A stretch of 5,302 bases of DNA from Bacteroidota bacterium (GTDB lineage Bacteria; Bacteroidota; Bacteroidia; Bacteroidales; JAAYUG01): positions 1 to 5,302 of the forward strand of contig JAKAMP010000244.1 of the NCBI GenBank assembly GCA_021812865.1. Direction: 5' to 3'. The notes beneath the pieces were generated by a model. The model made no database searches. It had not been told where the DNA came from and saw only the letters and a program-made list of their open reading frames with translations. Below, piece by piece: positions 1 to 5,302 of the stretch. Made by a program: the position numbers and the translations under genes. Numbering within the stretch: position 1 is the stretch's first letter; each line of letters begins with the position of its first letter.

Positions 1-13
1 ATTTTTTAGGTTA

Positions 14-679
14 TTATTTTATTGTGAAGGAAACTCCGAGTGTAGCAGAAAATGCCCTGTTATAAGTCTGCTGGCCATTTGCCTTTTGCCAGGCAAAAGT
101 GTTTCCGCGAGAACTGCCTTCGATGTTGTATAATCCCATTAGGTAATTAACTTCTCCATATACAGTTATATAATCGGATACCGATAACTGGGATCCTAAT
201 GTGCCAACTCCGCCCATATCCAAATTTTGTATTGATTTTGTCTTTTTTATATCAAAATTTTCGTTGTTAATCCGTTGATTTGCCTTTAATAAACAAGCTA
301 CATATGGAGAGATTGTGGCATAAATCCCAAGTTTGGTCAATTTATATATGTACCCGGCCCCAATTTTCAGGTTCATGTACTGCAAGCTCCACTCATAGTT
401 TGAATTGTCTATTACCATGGTGGCCCCACCTTTTCGCATCCCTATATTTGCGGACAAAAGAAGACCCTTTGCACTGGTATGCCTGTATCCAAGACTGTAT
501 GCGCCGGAATATGCGCCGGAATAACTATTGTCTCTAACTCCTAAACTATCTATAAACCTAAAATTAGAGTATACCTGCGAAGCATCAATTGTAATGCTTG
601 ACTGAGCGGATATAGGCTTCTGTAAACCTAATAATCCCATGATCGAAATCATTGCCAACTTGAATGTAAAATTTTCCAT
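14..679 (-). CDS. Predicted outer-membrane beta-barrel protein
   Basis: This 221-residue protein probably sits in the outer membrane as a small beta-barrel, with no enzymatic motif visible. A signal peptide is clear: a hydrophobic stretch at residues 8-19 ends in a likely cleavage site after ISA (residue 25). The mature part alternates aromatic, glycine and polar residues in short amphipathic strands (YSLGYRHT, LLLSANIGMR, LKIGAGYIY, YITVYGEVNYLMG) and ends in the strand FSATLGVSFTIK, a pattern typical of barrels, although the last residue is Lys rather than the usual aromatic. Residues around 53-60 carry a doubled SGAY motif, encoded by a perfect 12-base tandem duplication. The gene starts 7 bases after the stop of the sorting-domain gene, so the two are probably co-transcribed. 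No specific family is recognised. Met10 is a possible alternative start but would shorten the signal peptide too much. The barrel assignment is inference from pattern. Confidence 0.7.
   Translation of the reverse strand: MENFTFKLAMISIMGLLGLQKPISAQSSITIDASQVYSNFRFIDSLGVRDNSYSGAYSGAYSLGYRHTSAKGLLLSANIGMRKGGATMVIDNSNYEWSLQYMNLKIGAGYIYKLTKLGIYATISPYVACLLKANQRINNENFDIKKTKSIQNLDMGGVGTLGSQLSVSDYITVYGEVNYLMGLYNIEGSSRGNTFAWQKANGQQTYNRAFSATLGVSFTIK
498..521. repeat. Perfect 12-base in-frame tandem duplication
   Basis: TATGCGCCGGAA occurs twice in a row (498-509 and 510-521). On the minus strand it encodes the doubled SGAY in the predicted mature N-terminal region of the beta-barrel protein. The exact identity suggests a recent slippage event that kept the frame. 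Confidence 0.9.
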
Positions 680-686
680 ATTTTAT

Positions 687-1190
687 TTATTTTGAAATTA
701 TTAACTTACTTACAAAGCATGTATACCCCTTGTTTTGAACGGTAACGATATAAACCCCATTTCCCCAGCTATCACATTGGATTATGAATACATCTGTATT
801 GGTAATTTTACTGTTTAGTATAACTCTGCCCGCTAAATCTGCAACCATGATATCTGCGTTTTCCAAAACACTGGCGCTTTTAACAAATACTGCATTAGTT
901 GCCGGATTGGGGAAGATACTTAAATTTAAGGCTTTCAAAAGATTGACCTTTCCCATGCTGAACGCCGCTGGTTGCTGAAATCCAGGACGATAGCCAAAAG
1001 CGCTGGTATAGCTTGGAAGTGTAGCAAAAGGCTGTCCTATTGTTTGTTGCACACTTATTCCGCTTCCGGCTATTAAGGAAGAACTACTAGCAATACATTG
1101 CCGCTTCAATGATTGGGCATCGACCTGAAGCCAATAAATCAGAAGCACCGATATTGCTAAAATTTTTCTTGACACAATAAGTTTTCTCAT
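687..1190 (-). CDS. Small secreted protein with T9SS type A sorting domain
   Basis: A 167-residue protein predicted to cross the inner membrane by Sec and the outer membrane by the type IX secretion system. I place the start at 1190, because MRKLIVSRK followed by a hydrophobic core and VDA|QS (cleavage after residue 25) makes a normal signal peptide; an in-frame ATG at 1223 would add 11 unneeded residues. The C-terminal 80 residues are a canonical type A sorting domain: IFPNPATN at 92-99, DLAGR at 118-122, GVYIV at 145-149 and a final KLIISK at 162-167. The middle (about 27-80), with VQQTIGQPFATL and FGYRPGFQQP, resembles the short conserved region of other small Bacteroidota sorting-domain proteins of unknown role. 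There is almost no room for a separate catalytic domain, so it may be structural or a partner of the downstream barrel protein. The sorting domain is certain by motif; the cargo's function is unknown. Confidence 0.85.
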   Translation of the reverse strand: MRKLIVSRKILAISVLLIYWLQVDAQSLKRQCIASSSSLIAGSGISVQQTIGQPFATLPSYTSAFGYRPGFQQPAAFSMGKVNLLKALNLSIFPNPATNAVFVKSASVLENADIMVADLAGRVILNSKITNTDVFIIQCDSWGNGVYIVTVQNKGYTCFVSKLIISK

Positions 1191-1498
1191 AAATAATCTT
1201 TTAAATTGAAAAATTAAATTCACCCCACTGTAAGATTAATCAGATGAAATCTGCATTTATACTCATAAGACAGAAAAAAAAGAAAGAAGTCCTATAGGTT
1301 TTAGTGAACTCATATACACCGGTAATTCATAAAAATGGTTCACATAACGAGCTATTCTGAAAATCCTTGAATCTGAAATACTGGTGATGCATAAATTTTT
1401 GAAAACATCTCGTATATAATTGATATTAAATAATGTATAAGAATTCTTGGGTTTATTGATTTGGCAAATAGTTTGGCACTTTTTCTAAGTGCAAGATT
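1191..1498. other. AT-rich intergenic stretch without a supported gene
   Basis: These 308 bases separate the sorting-domain gene from the transposase remnant. They should hold the promoter of the 1190-14 unit, but I find no good match to the Bacteroidota -7 element TAnnTTTG on the minus strand. Visible details are a short hairpin CAGAT-GAA-ATCTG at 1241-1253, an A-rich run at 1272-1286, the 8-base palindrome CCTATAGG at 1291-1298, and a start-less 73-codon open frame on the minus strand (1484-1266). The left end of the former insertion sequence must lie in the right part of this stretch, but no inverted repeat matching the right side could be identified by eye. Confidence 0.5.
1476..1492 (+). 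promoter_or_regulatory. Hairpin just upstream of the transposase remnant start
   Basis: GCACTT (1476-1481) and AAGTGC (1487-1492) are perfect inverted repeats around the 5-base loop TTTCT, ending 6 bases before the decayed transposase start codon at 1499. Terminal hairpins that hide the transposase start in read-through transcripts are known from several insertion sequences, including IS10 of the IS4 group. That this hairpin had that role is inference, because 6 paired bases can arise by chance in AT-rich DNA. Confidence 0.3.
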
Positions 1499-2038
1499 AT
1501 AAACTCCGGTAAGTATATTTGCTCAGATATTGCAGTTGGTCAATAAATATAAGTTTGAAAAGGGTATTGCTCGTTGCAATGGTGACCAGGAGCACAGAGA
1601 GCAGTTTTCACATTGATGAGCAACCCGGGGCTAAAAAGTGATCGGATAATTGTATTACCCAGTCCTCTATCACAGCTTATTTATCCGGAACCTCTCAGAA
1701 TGGTGGAATACTTAAAGGATGAGAAAGATATGCTTGTCGTATTTCTAACAAACAACTTCAAAGTATCTGCATTGGAAATCGCGCACTTGTACCGTAATCA
1801 CTGGCAAATAGAGGTATTCCTTAAATAGATAAGGCAGAATCTGACAATAAAAACACCCTGGAGTCACTCAGAGAATGCTGCAAACATCCATATCTGGGTA
1901 GCAATCTCAACATACCGCTTATATTCAGATCAAGATTCAGAGCAAGTTATCTATTTACGAAATAATTCAAATCCTTGGTATTTCAGCGTTCAACAAAACA
2001 TCAATCAAAATGTCAAAGAACAATATAATTTATTCGAA
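1499..2038 (+). pseudogene. Decayed, internally deleted IS4-family transposase
   Basis: This is a non-functional remnant of a DDE transposase of the IS4 family. Reading across frames recovers a typical start, NSGKYI then FAQILQLVNKYKFEK, at 1502-1562. After about 1609 the reading jumps to the C-terminal part: SDRIIVL, YPEPLRMVEYL, VVFLTNNFKVSALEIAHLYRN, then HSENAANIHIWVAISTY, SIYEIIQILGISAFNKT and NQNVKEQYNLFE at 2003-2038. The expected ATG is ATA at 1499-1501. Frame changes occur near 1518, 1607, 1920 and 2000, and a stop (TAG, 1826-1828) stands where the family has Trp. In the YREK signature around the catalytic Glu (codon 1811-1813), the Arg is His (1799-1801) and the Lys is Arg (1832-1834). 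About 180 codons remain of a protein usually near 380-400, so the middle with the first two catalytic Asp residues is deleted. The longest open piece is 1613-1828. The IS ends are not recognised. Confidence 0.85.
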
Positions 2039-2073
2039 ACCAAAAAAATTTACACATCAGCAATATTATTCTA

Positions 2074-2850
2074 TCATTTTGAACTGAAAAATAATGTGTC
2101 CATCGGGGTTACTTCACCCAGGTTAACCTTTACATTTTCTACATTCGTTTCAGAGTAACCGCTCTTTGGTTGAAATACCACCGTGTATGTTCCTTCGGGT
2201 ACTCCGCAAAGCAGAAAATGGCCATCATCGGCAGCAATTGTCCCTATAGTATCAGAGCCAGCAACAGTAAATATGTAAGGCAGGGCCTGAGAAGGGGAGA
2301 CCACTCCTTTGATTGCGCCGCTTGTAGCTTCATTAGAGGTACGTATAACTGGTTTCAGTAAATAGGTGCCATTGCCCGTTTCAACGATGGAATGACCCGC
2401 ATCAAAATCGAGCAGTAGTTTATAGGTGATCCCTTCGGTTAGTTGTGCATTTATATTGAATTTCAGTCCTGATTGCATAGCAGAGGGCGTCTGAAGGTCA
2501 TATAATACTCCATTGACTTTCACTTTATTATCACTTCCCAATATGAGCCTCATCTGCGAGATGTTGCCGGCTGGAAGCTCAATGGATGCAAGCATAGTAT
2601 CCATTCCATTTCTGAAATCCAGAAGATTGTATACACCCTTTTTAACATCCAGACTAGTCCAGTTTCCCTGAGATTCATTTGATGATGCATGAATCTGCAC
2701 ATCCTGAACATCAATAAGCACCTGTTCAAAGTCTCCTGGGGCATCGGTGAGGTTAACCTGGAGGGTTGCATTGGTATTGCTCTTCGAACAAGAAGAGAAT
2801 CCTGCGATGATCGCAAAGGCTATTCCTGCGAAAAACGATAGCTTTTTCAT
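2074..2850 (-). CDS. DUF4382 domain lipoprotein with carboxypeptidase-regulatory-like C-terminus
   Basis: A 258-residue predicted lipoprotein of unknown function. The start MKKLSFF leads into a hydrophobic segment and a lipobox ending at Cys21 (GFSSC), followed by SKSN. Residues about 28-170 match the DUF4382 pattern: LQVNLTDAPGDFEQVLIDVQ near the start, a WTSLDVKKGVYNLLDFRNG segment, LPAGNISQMRLILG and a late LLLDFDAGHSIV followed by LKPVIR. Residues about 177-255 form a small beta-sandwich of the carboxypeptidase-regulatory type, with GAIKGVVSP, DDGHFLLCGVPEGTYTVVF and a final strand. This two-part arrangement is common for DUF4382 proteins in Bacteroidota and suggests a surface or periplasmic binding or structural role rather than catalysis. 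The gene stands alone: the next upstream gene ends in a strong terminator. A weak -7-like TACTATTG lies on the minus strand at 2884-2877. No terminator hairpin is seen after its stop, where the transposase remnant converges on it. Confidence 0.85.
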   Translation of the reverse strand: MKKLSFFAGIAFAIIAGFSSCSKSNTNATLQVNLTDAPGDFEQVLIDVQDVQIHASSNESQGNWTSLDVKKGVYNLLDFRNGMDTMLASIELPAGNISQMRLILGSDNKVKVNGVLYDLQTPSAMQSGLKFNINAQLTEGITYKLLLDFDAGHSIVETGNGTYLLKPVIRTSNEATSGAIKGVVSPSQALPYIFTVAGSDTIGTIAADDGHFLLCGVPEGTYTVVFQPKSGYSETNVENVKVNLGEVTPMDTLFFSSK

Positions 2851-2960
2851 AATTTTATTGCTTTGTTATTCTTTGACAATAGTAACCGACAATGGTTTAA
2901 TTCATCTGTATCATTTTTTCTTCCGGGTGTGTTTCTTATTCACTGCTAATGATTTATAAA

Positions 2961-2996
2961 AAAACGGGTCTTAATGCAATGCTTAAGACCCGTTTT
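2961..2996 (-). terminator. Strong intrinsic terminator of the 4080-3013 gene
   Basis: A perfect 14-base inverted repeat, AAAACGGGTCTTAA (2961-2974) and TTAAGACCCGTTTT (2983-2996), flanks an 8-base loop. On the minus strand the stem is followed by an unbroken T run and further AT-rich sequence (2960 downward). It starts 17 bases past the stop of the predicted lipoprotein gene. The T tail on the plus side is shorter, so it mainly serves minus-strand transcription. It isolates the DUF4382 gene from upstream read-through. Confidence 0.9.
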
Positions 2997-3012
2997 ATCA
3001 TCATTGAGTGAG

Positions 3013-4080
3013 TTACTGAATACGATTCCTATAAATATTATAAGCGATATAATCCACAATGTCGGTGGCGAAATACATGTTTCTCATATTGCCGATTACC
3101 GATCTCAGTATGGTAAGGGAAGGCTGGATGAGGGTGGACAGTTTCACTGAGGTGCCGTCATCGAAAGTAATCTGGATATCACGGTCGGAGCATACCGAGT
3201 GCTCATCGGTTGTGCTGTCTGAACTGTCAATAAACTGGACCGTGGCCTTTTGCTGCAGCACTCCGTTCAAATAAACCTGTATGGAATCGAAGGATGCCAA
3301 CCTGTGGATCTCAACATTGCCAATGGTAAGGGTATAGTCGGCGTGATGCATGCCCCAGTGGTGGTCTCCGGTAAAACTGGCTGTTTCCTTGAACAGTGTA
3401 CCCGTATCGGATGACAGGGCAATCATACTGCTGGTAGTGTCGCCTGACTGGCTGCTTACCGAAATGTAATACCCGTTTTCAAAGGAGTACTTTGATGAAA
3501 AATCAAGACCCGAGGATGTATTCAGGGAAGAAAGGATATACAGGCTGCCGATATTCGAACTGTCGAGTTCAAATCCTGCCGAAAGCTTGTAATCATATAA
3601 CATTCCGCTGGTATAATAAAAATGGTAGTCGTTGGCTGTAATGATAAAATTATTGGTCAGTTTGTTGTTACCCGGGTCATAATAATGAAGATAATGAGGG
3701 TGGAATATCAGCTTTTGGGGAAGCTTTACCACGAAATTATCGCTGATTCCCGTTTTTTTGAACAGCCTGCTGGCGCAATTGAAACAGGTGGGCTGGGTTG
3801 AGTCGGGCATATACTCATACACACCTTTCACAAGGTCCATAGTAATGCTGTCGGTATATGATTCGCCCGATTTAAGACCTGTTTGAGCGCTGAGCAACTG
3901 GTAGCCGGGAGTTTCCGCAATCTGCGTAAGGGCATTGTTCACTTTATCCGCACTGGTCTGAAGCGATGACTTCAGATTGGTGTTCAGTTTGAATTCAGAA
4001 TCCATTCCTGAATTCCTGGAGCATTGCCAGGTCAGTCCGGCGAGGACTACCGCAATGATCAGAATGAAATACCTTCTCAT
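3013..4080 (-). CDS. Unrecognised predicted lipoprotein
   Basis: I do not recognise this family. The frame is open from 4134, but the start at 4080 gives a proper export signal (MRRYFILIIAVVLAGLTWQC), yielding 355 residues. Cys20 is the likely lipidated residue, though Gln just before it makes the lipobox atypical. Residues about 30-75 look helical (KSSLQTSADKVNNALTQIAE). A CFNC motif (Cys99, Cys102) is the sole CxxC. The middle is rich in Ser, Thr, Tyr and short beta-like stretches, and a His cluster, DHHWGMHHADY (239-249), is followed by VEIHRLASFDSIQVYLNG and a C-terminal ITFDDGTSVKL. No enzyme signature is visible; CxxC plus His could bind metal, but this is speculation. The terminator just beyond the stop and 295 bases before the upstream gene suggest a single-gene transcript. 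A near-match to the -7 element, AATCTTTG, lies on the minus strand at 4139-4132, without a convincing -33 TTG. Confidence 0.7.
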   Translation of the reverse strand: MRRYFILIIAVVLAGLTWQCSRNSGMDSEFKLNTNLKSSLQTSADKVNNALTQIAETPGYQLLSAQTGLKSGESYTDSITMDLVKGVYEYMPDSTQPTCFNCASRLFKKTGISDNFVVKLPQKLIFHPHYLHYYDPGNNKLTNNFIITANDYHFYYTSGMLYDYKLSAGFELDSSNIGSLYILSSLNTSSGLDFSSKYSFENGYYISVSSQSGDTTSSMIALSSDTGTLFKETASFTGDHHWGMHHADYTLTIGNVEIHRLASFDSIQVYLNGVLQQKATVQFIDSSDSTTDEHSVCSDRDIQITFDDGTSVKLSTLIQPSLTILRSVIGNMRNMYFATDIVDYIAYNIYRNRIQ

Positions 4081-4249
4081 AGCTTTAATGTTTTGATTAT
4101 ACATGCATCCCCTTAATTTCATTCCAGCATACAAAGATTTTCACACACTTCCTGTTGCCGGTATTTCTGTTGTAAATACAAACGAGAAGCAGGTATAGAA
4201 ATTGCAATCAGGTACCTTTTTAACATTTTATGTATATAGTTATATATCA

Positions 4250-4277
4250 AATTTTTATATTTAATAAAATAAAAATT
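4250..4277. repeat. AT-only inverted repeat between two minus-strand genes
   Basis: AATTTTTAT (4250-4258) and ATAAAAATT (4269-4277) are perfect 9-base inverted repeats with a 10-base AT loop. The repeat lies about 100 bases past the stop of the glycogen-binding gene and 170 bases before the next start. It could be a weak terminator or simply AT-rich spacer; with no GC pair in the stem, a strong hairpin is unlikely. Nothing else with a clear role was seen in the 4081-4375 spacer. Confidence 0.3.
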
Positions 4278-4375
4278 GGCCATATCCTGTGAACCTGTAA
4301 TATGGAAGGTGTTCTGCGAGAAAGCCAGGAAGTTATTTTAAAGCGGGAATCAGTTTGCCTCAGCATGAAGACGGA

Positions 4376-5302
4376 TTACTGTTCGATCCAGAGCACGGAA
4401 TTTCCCGTTCCATACTCATTTTCCTCCCACAGTTTGTTTGCAGGATCGACAATCCAGTCTCCATCCACCACGAATTTGTACAGGTATTTGCCCGGTTCAA
4501 GGTAAATGGGGAATATCCATTTACCGTTTGACAGGACCATGCGATATCCGTTCCTGTCCCAATTGCAGAAGTTTCCGGTAACGATAACCTGTTTTGCTTC
4601 AGGGCGATCCAGGATGAAGGTATGGTTTGGTTTGAATGCCAGTACGGAATTGGCATACTCGCCCGTACCCTTTATAAATGGATTGCGGGGATCGGGTATC
4701 CATTCACCATCCACGATGAATTTATATTCATACAATCCGGGCGCCAGGATATAAGGCAGTTCCCAGCCAAGCTCCATTTTGCGCATGAGCAGTTCTTTTG
4801 TACTCCAGTCGTTAAAACTCCCGCTAAGCACAACCTGTTTGGCATAACCGTAACCCACCAGCTTGAAGGTATAGGTTTCACCCAGTCCGATAAAAGAATT
4901 CAGATTGCCATCGGCGTCTTTACGGACATCGGGATTGGCCGGATCGGTAATCCATTGGTTATCGACGATAAATTTGTAGGCATGGGTGCCATCGCAGAGG
5001 TATACAGGCAATGTCCACCCATTTGCTGATTTCAGCATTCTGGCATTATCGTGATTCCAGCCATTGAAACTTCCGCTGAGTGTCACCTTCTTTGCCTGTG
5101 CATAACCCTTGAGATGGAATTCATAATTGGTACCGAAAACAATAGAATTGTATCCTTTCTGGCCATCCCGCTCATGCTGTCGGTTGCTGGGATCCTCCTT
5201 CCATTTTCCATCTACGATGAATTTGTAGTCATATTTCCCGGGCAGTAGCCTGAGGTTTGATATCCAGCCAGAATCAACCGGAATCATTGCATCTTTCTGC
5301 GT
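4376..5302 (-). CDS. Tandem glycogen-binding (CBM48/AMPK-type) protein, 3' part
   Basis: The gene runs off the window: the frame stays open to 5302, so 308 residues plus a stop are visible and the true start is missing (the ATG at 5287 is internal). The visible part is four tandem carbohydrate-binding modules of the AMPK-beta/CBM48 type, the first lacking its N-terminal strands. Counting from Met at 5287, modules span about <1-52, 53-135, 136-219 and 220-303. Each has YKF(I/V)VD followed by a Trp and DP (YKF at 21, 104, 188, 270), and modules 2-4 have GSFNGW, GSFNDW or GNFCNW. The AMPK-beta glycogen-contact Trp, Lys, Trp and Asn occur as W77/K105/W112/N130, W161/K189/W196/N213 and W243/K271/W278/N296, so alpha-glucan binding is plausible. 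No signal peptide or catalytic domain can be judged without the missing N-terminus. It could be a binding-only protein or the tail of a glycan enzyme. Confidence 0.85.
   Translation of the reverse strand, partial: TQKDAMIPVDSGWISNLRLLPGKYDYKFIVDGKWKEDPSNRQHERDGQKGYNSIVFGTNYEFHLKGYAQAKKVTLSGSFNGWNHDNARMLKSANGWTLPVYLCDGTHAYKFIVDNQWITDPANPDVRKDADGNLNSFIGLGETYTFKLVGYGYAKQVVLSGSFNDWSTKELLMRKMELGWELPYILAPGLYEYKFIVDGEWIPDPRNPFIKGTGEYANSVLAFKPNHTFILDRPEAKQVIVTGNFCNWDRNGYRMVLSNGKWIFPIYLEPGKYLYKFVVDGDWIVDPANKLWEENEYGTGNSVLWIEQ
4379..5302 (-). repeat. Four-unit tandem domain repeat of about 83-84 codons
   Basis: The units correspond to 5302-5132 (partial), 5131-4883, 4882-4631 and 4630-4379. The YKF motif recurs after 83, 84 and 82 codons. 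Protein identity between units is moderate and concentrated in the core strands and sugar-contact residues, while loops differ, so these are old duplications or independently kept modules rather than a recent expansion. At DNA level only short stretches, such as the YKFIVDG codons, are visibly alike. Confidence 0.85.

Noticed and set aside
280..537. An 85-codon plus-strand open frame inside the barrel gene
   Set aside because: It lies fully antisense to a gene with a clear signal peptide and barrel-like strands, and its protein is a low-sense mix of Cys, His and Trp. It is a shadow frame.
1241..1253. Short hairpin CAGAT-GAA-ATCTG
   Set aside because: A 5-base stem without a T run or nearby gene end is too weak to call a terminator or operator.
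1291..1298. Palindrome CCTATAGG as a possible operator
   Set aside because: It is a lone 8-base palindrome about 100 bases from the nearest start, with no second copy or known regulator in the window.
1266..1484. A 73-codon open frame on the minus strand, containing RIARYVNHFYELPVYMSSLK near its end
   Set aside because: It has no ATG near its upstream end, and an open frame of this length is expected by chance in AT-rich DNA. No family is recognised. It might be a gene fragment, but the sequence alone does not support that.
1430..2075. Terminal inverted repeats and target duplication for the IS remnant
   Set aside because: Comparison by eye of 1430-1490 with the reverse complement of 2038-2075 gave no convincing match, so no ends are assigned.
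4132..4139. Promoter -7 element AATCTTTG (minus strand) for the predicted lipoprotein gene
   Set aside because: It differs from TAnnTTTG at the first position, and no TTG lies at the expected -33 distance, so it is mentioned only in the gene entry.
4622..5029. A 135-codon plus-strand open frame opposite the glycogen-binding modules
   Set aside because: It is antisense to conserved repeated domains, and its openness follows from the codon pattern of the real gene.

Overview
The window looks like chromosomal DNA from a member of the Bacteroidota, most likely a Chitinophagales or Sphingobacteriales relative. The evidence is a type IX secretion (T9SS) type A sorting domain, a DUF4382 lipoprotein, short AT-rich leaders without strong Shine-Dalgarno sequences, and a transposase remnant of the IS4 type common in that phylum. 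Every intact gene reads on the minus strand. The only plus-strand coding trace is the broken transposase. The assignment rests on recognised sequence patterns, not on a search.

Layout, left to right: (1) 14-1190 is a two-gene minus-strand unit. A small secreted protein with a T9SS sorting domain (687-1190) is followed after 7 bases by a predicted outer-membrane beta-barrel protein (14-679). (2) 1191-1498 is AT-rich and has no supported gene. (3) 1499-2038 is a heavily decayed, internally deleted IS4-family transposase on the plus strand. (4) 2074-2850 encodes a DUF4382 lipoprotein with a C-terminal carboxypeptidase-regulatory-like domain. (5) 2961-2996 is a strong intrinsic terminator serving the next gene. 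(6) 3013-4080 encodes an unrecognised predicted lipoprotein. (7) 4376 to beyond 5302 is the 3' part of a gene made, as far as visible, of tandem AMPK-type glycogen-binding (CBM48) modules.

All the products look directed to the cell envelope or exterior, or have no visible enzymatic domain. No shared pathway is evident. The closest thing to a functional pair is the sorting-domain protein plus the beta-barrel protein, inferred only from their 7-base spacing. The most unusual item is the tandem glycogen-binding array, in which the main carbohydrate-contact positions known from AMPK beta are kept in every complete repeat. I see no CRISPR array, tRNA, rRNA, riboswitch or defence system, and no convincing new multi-gene system.
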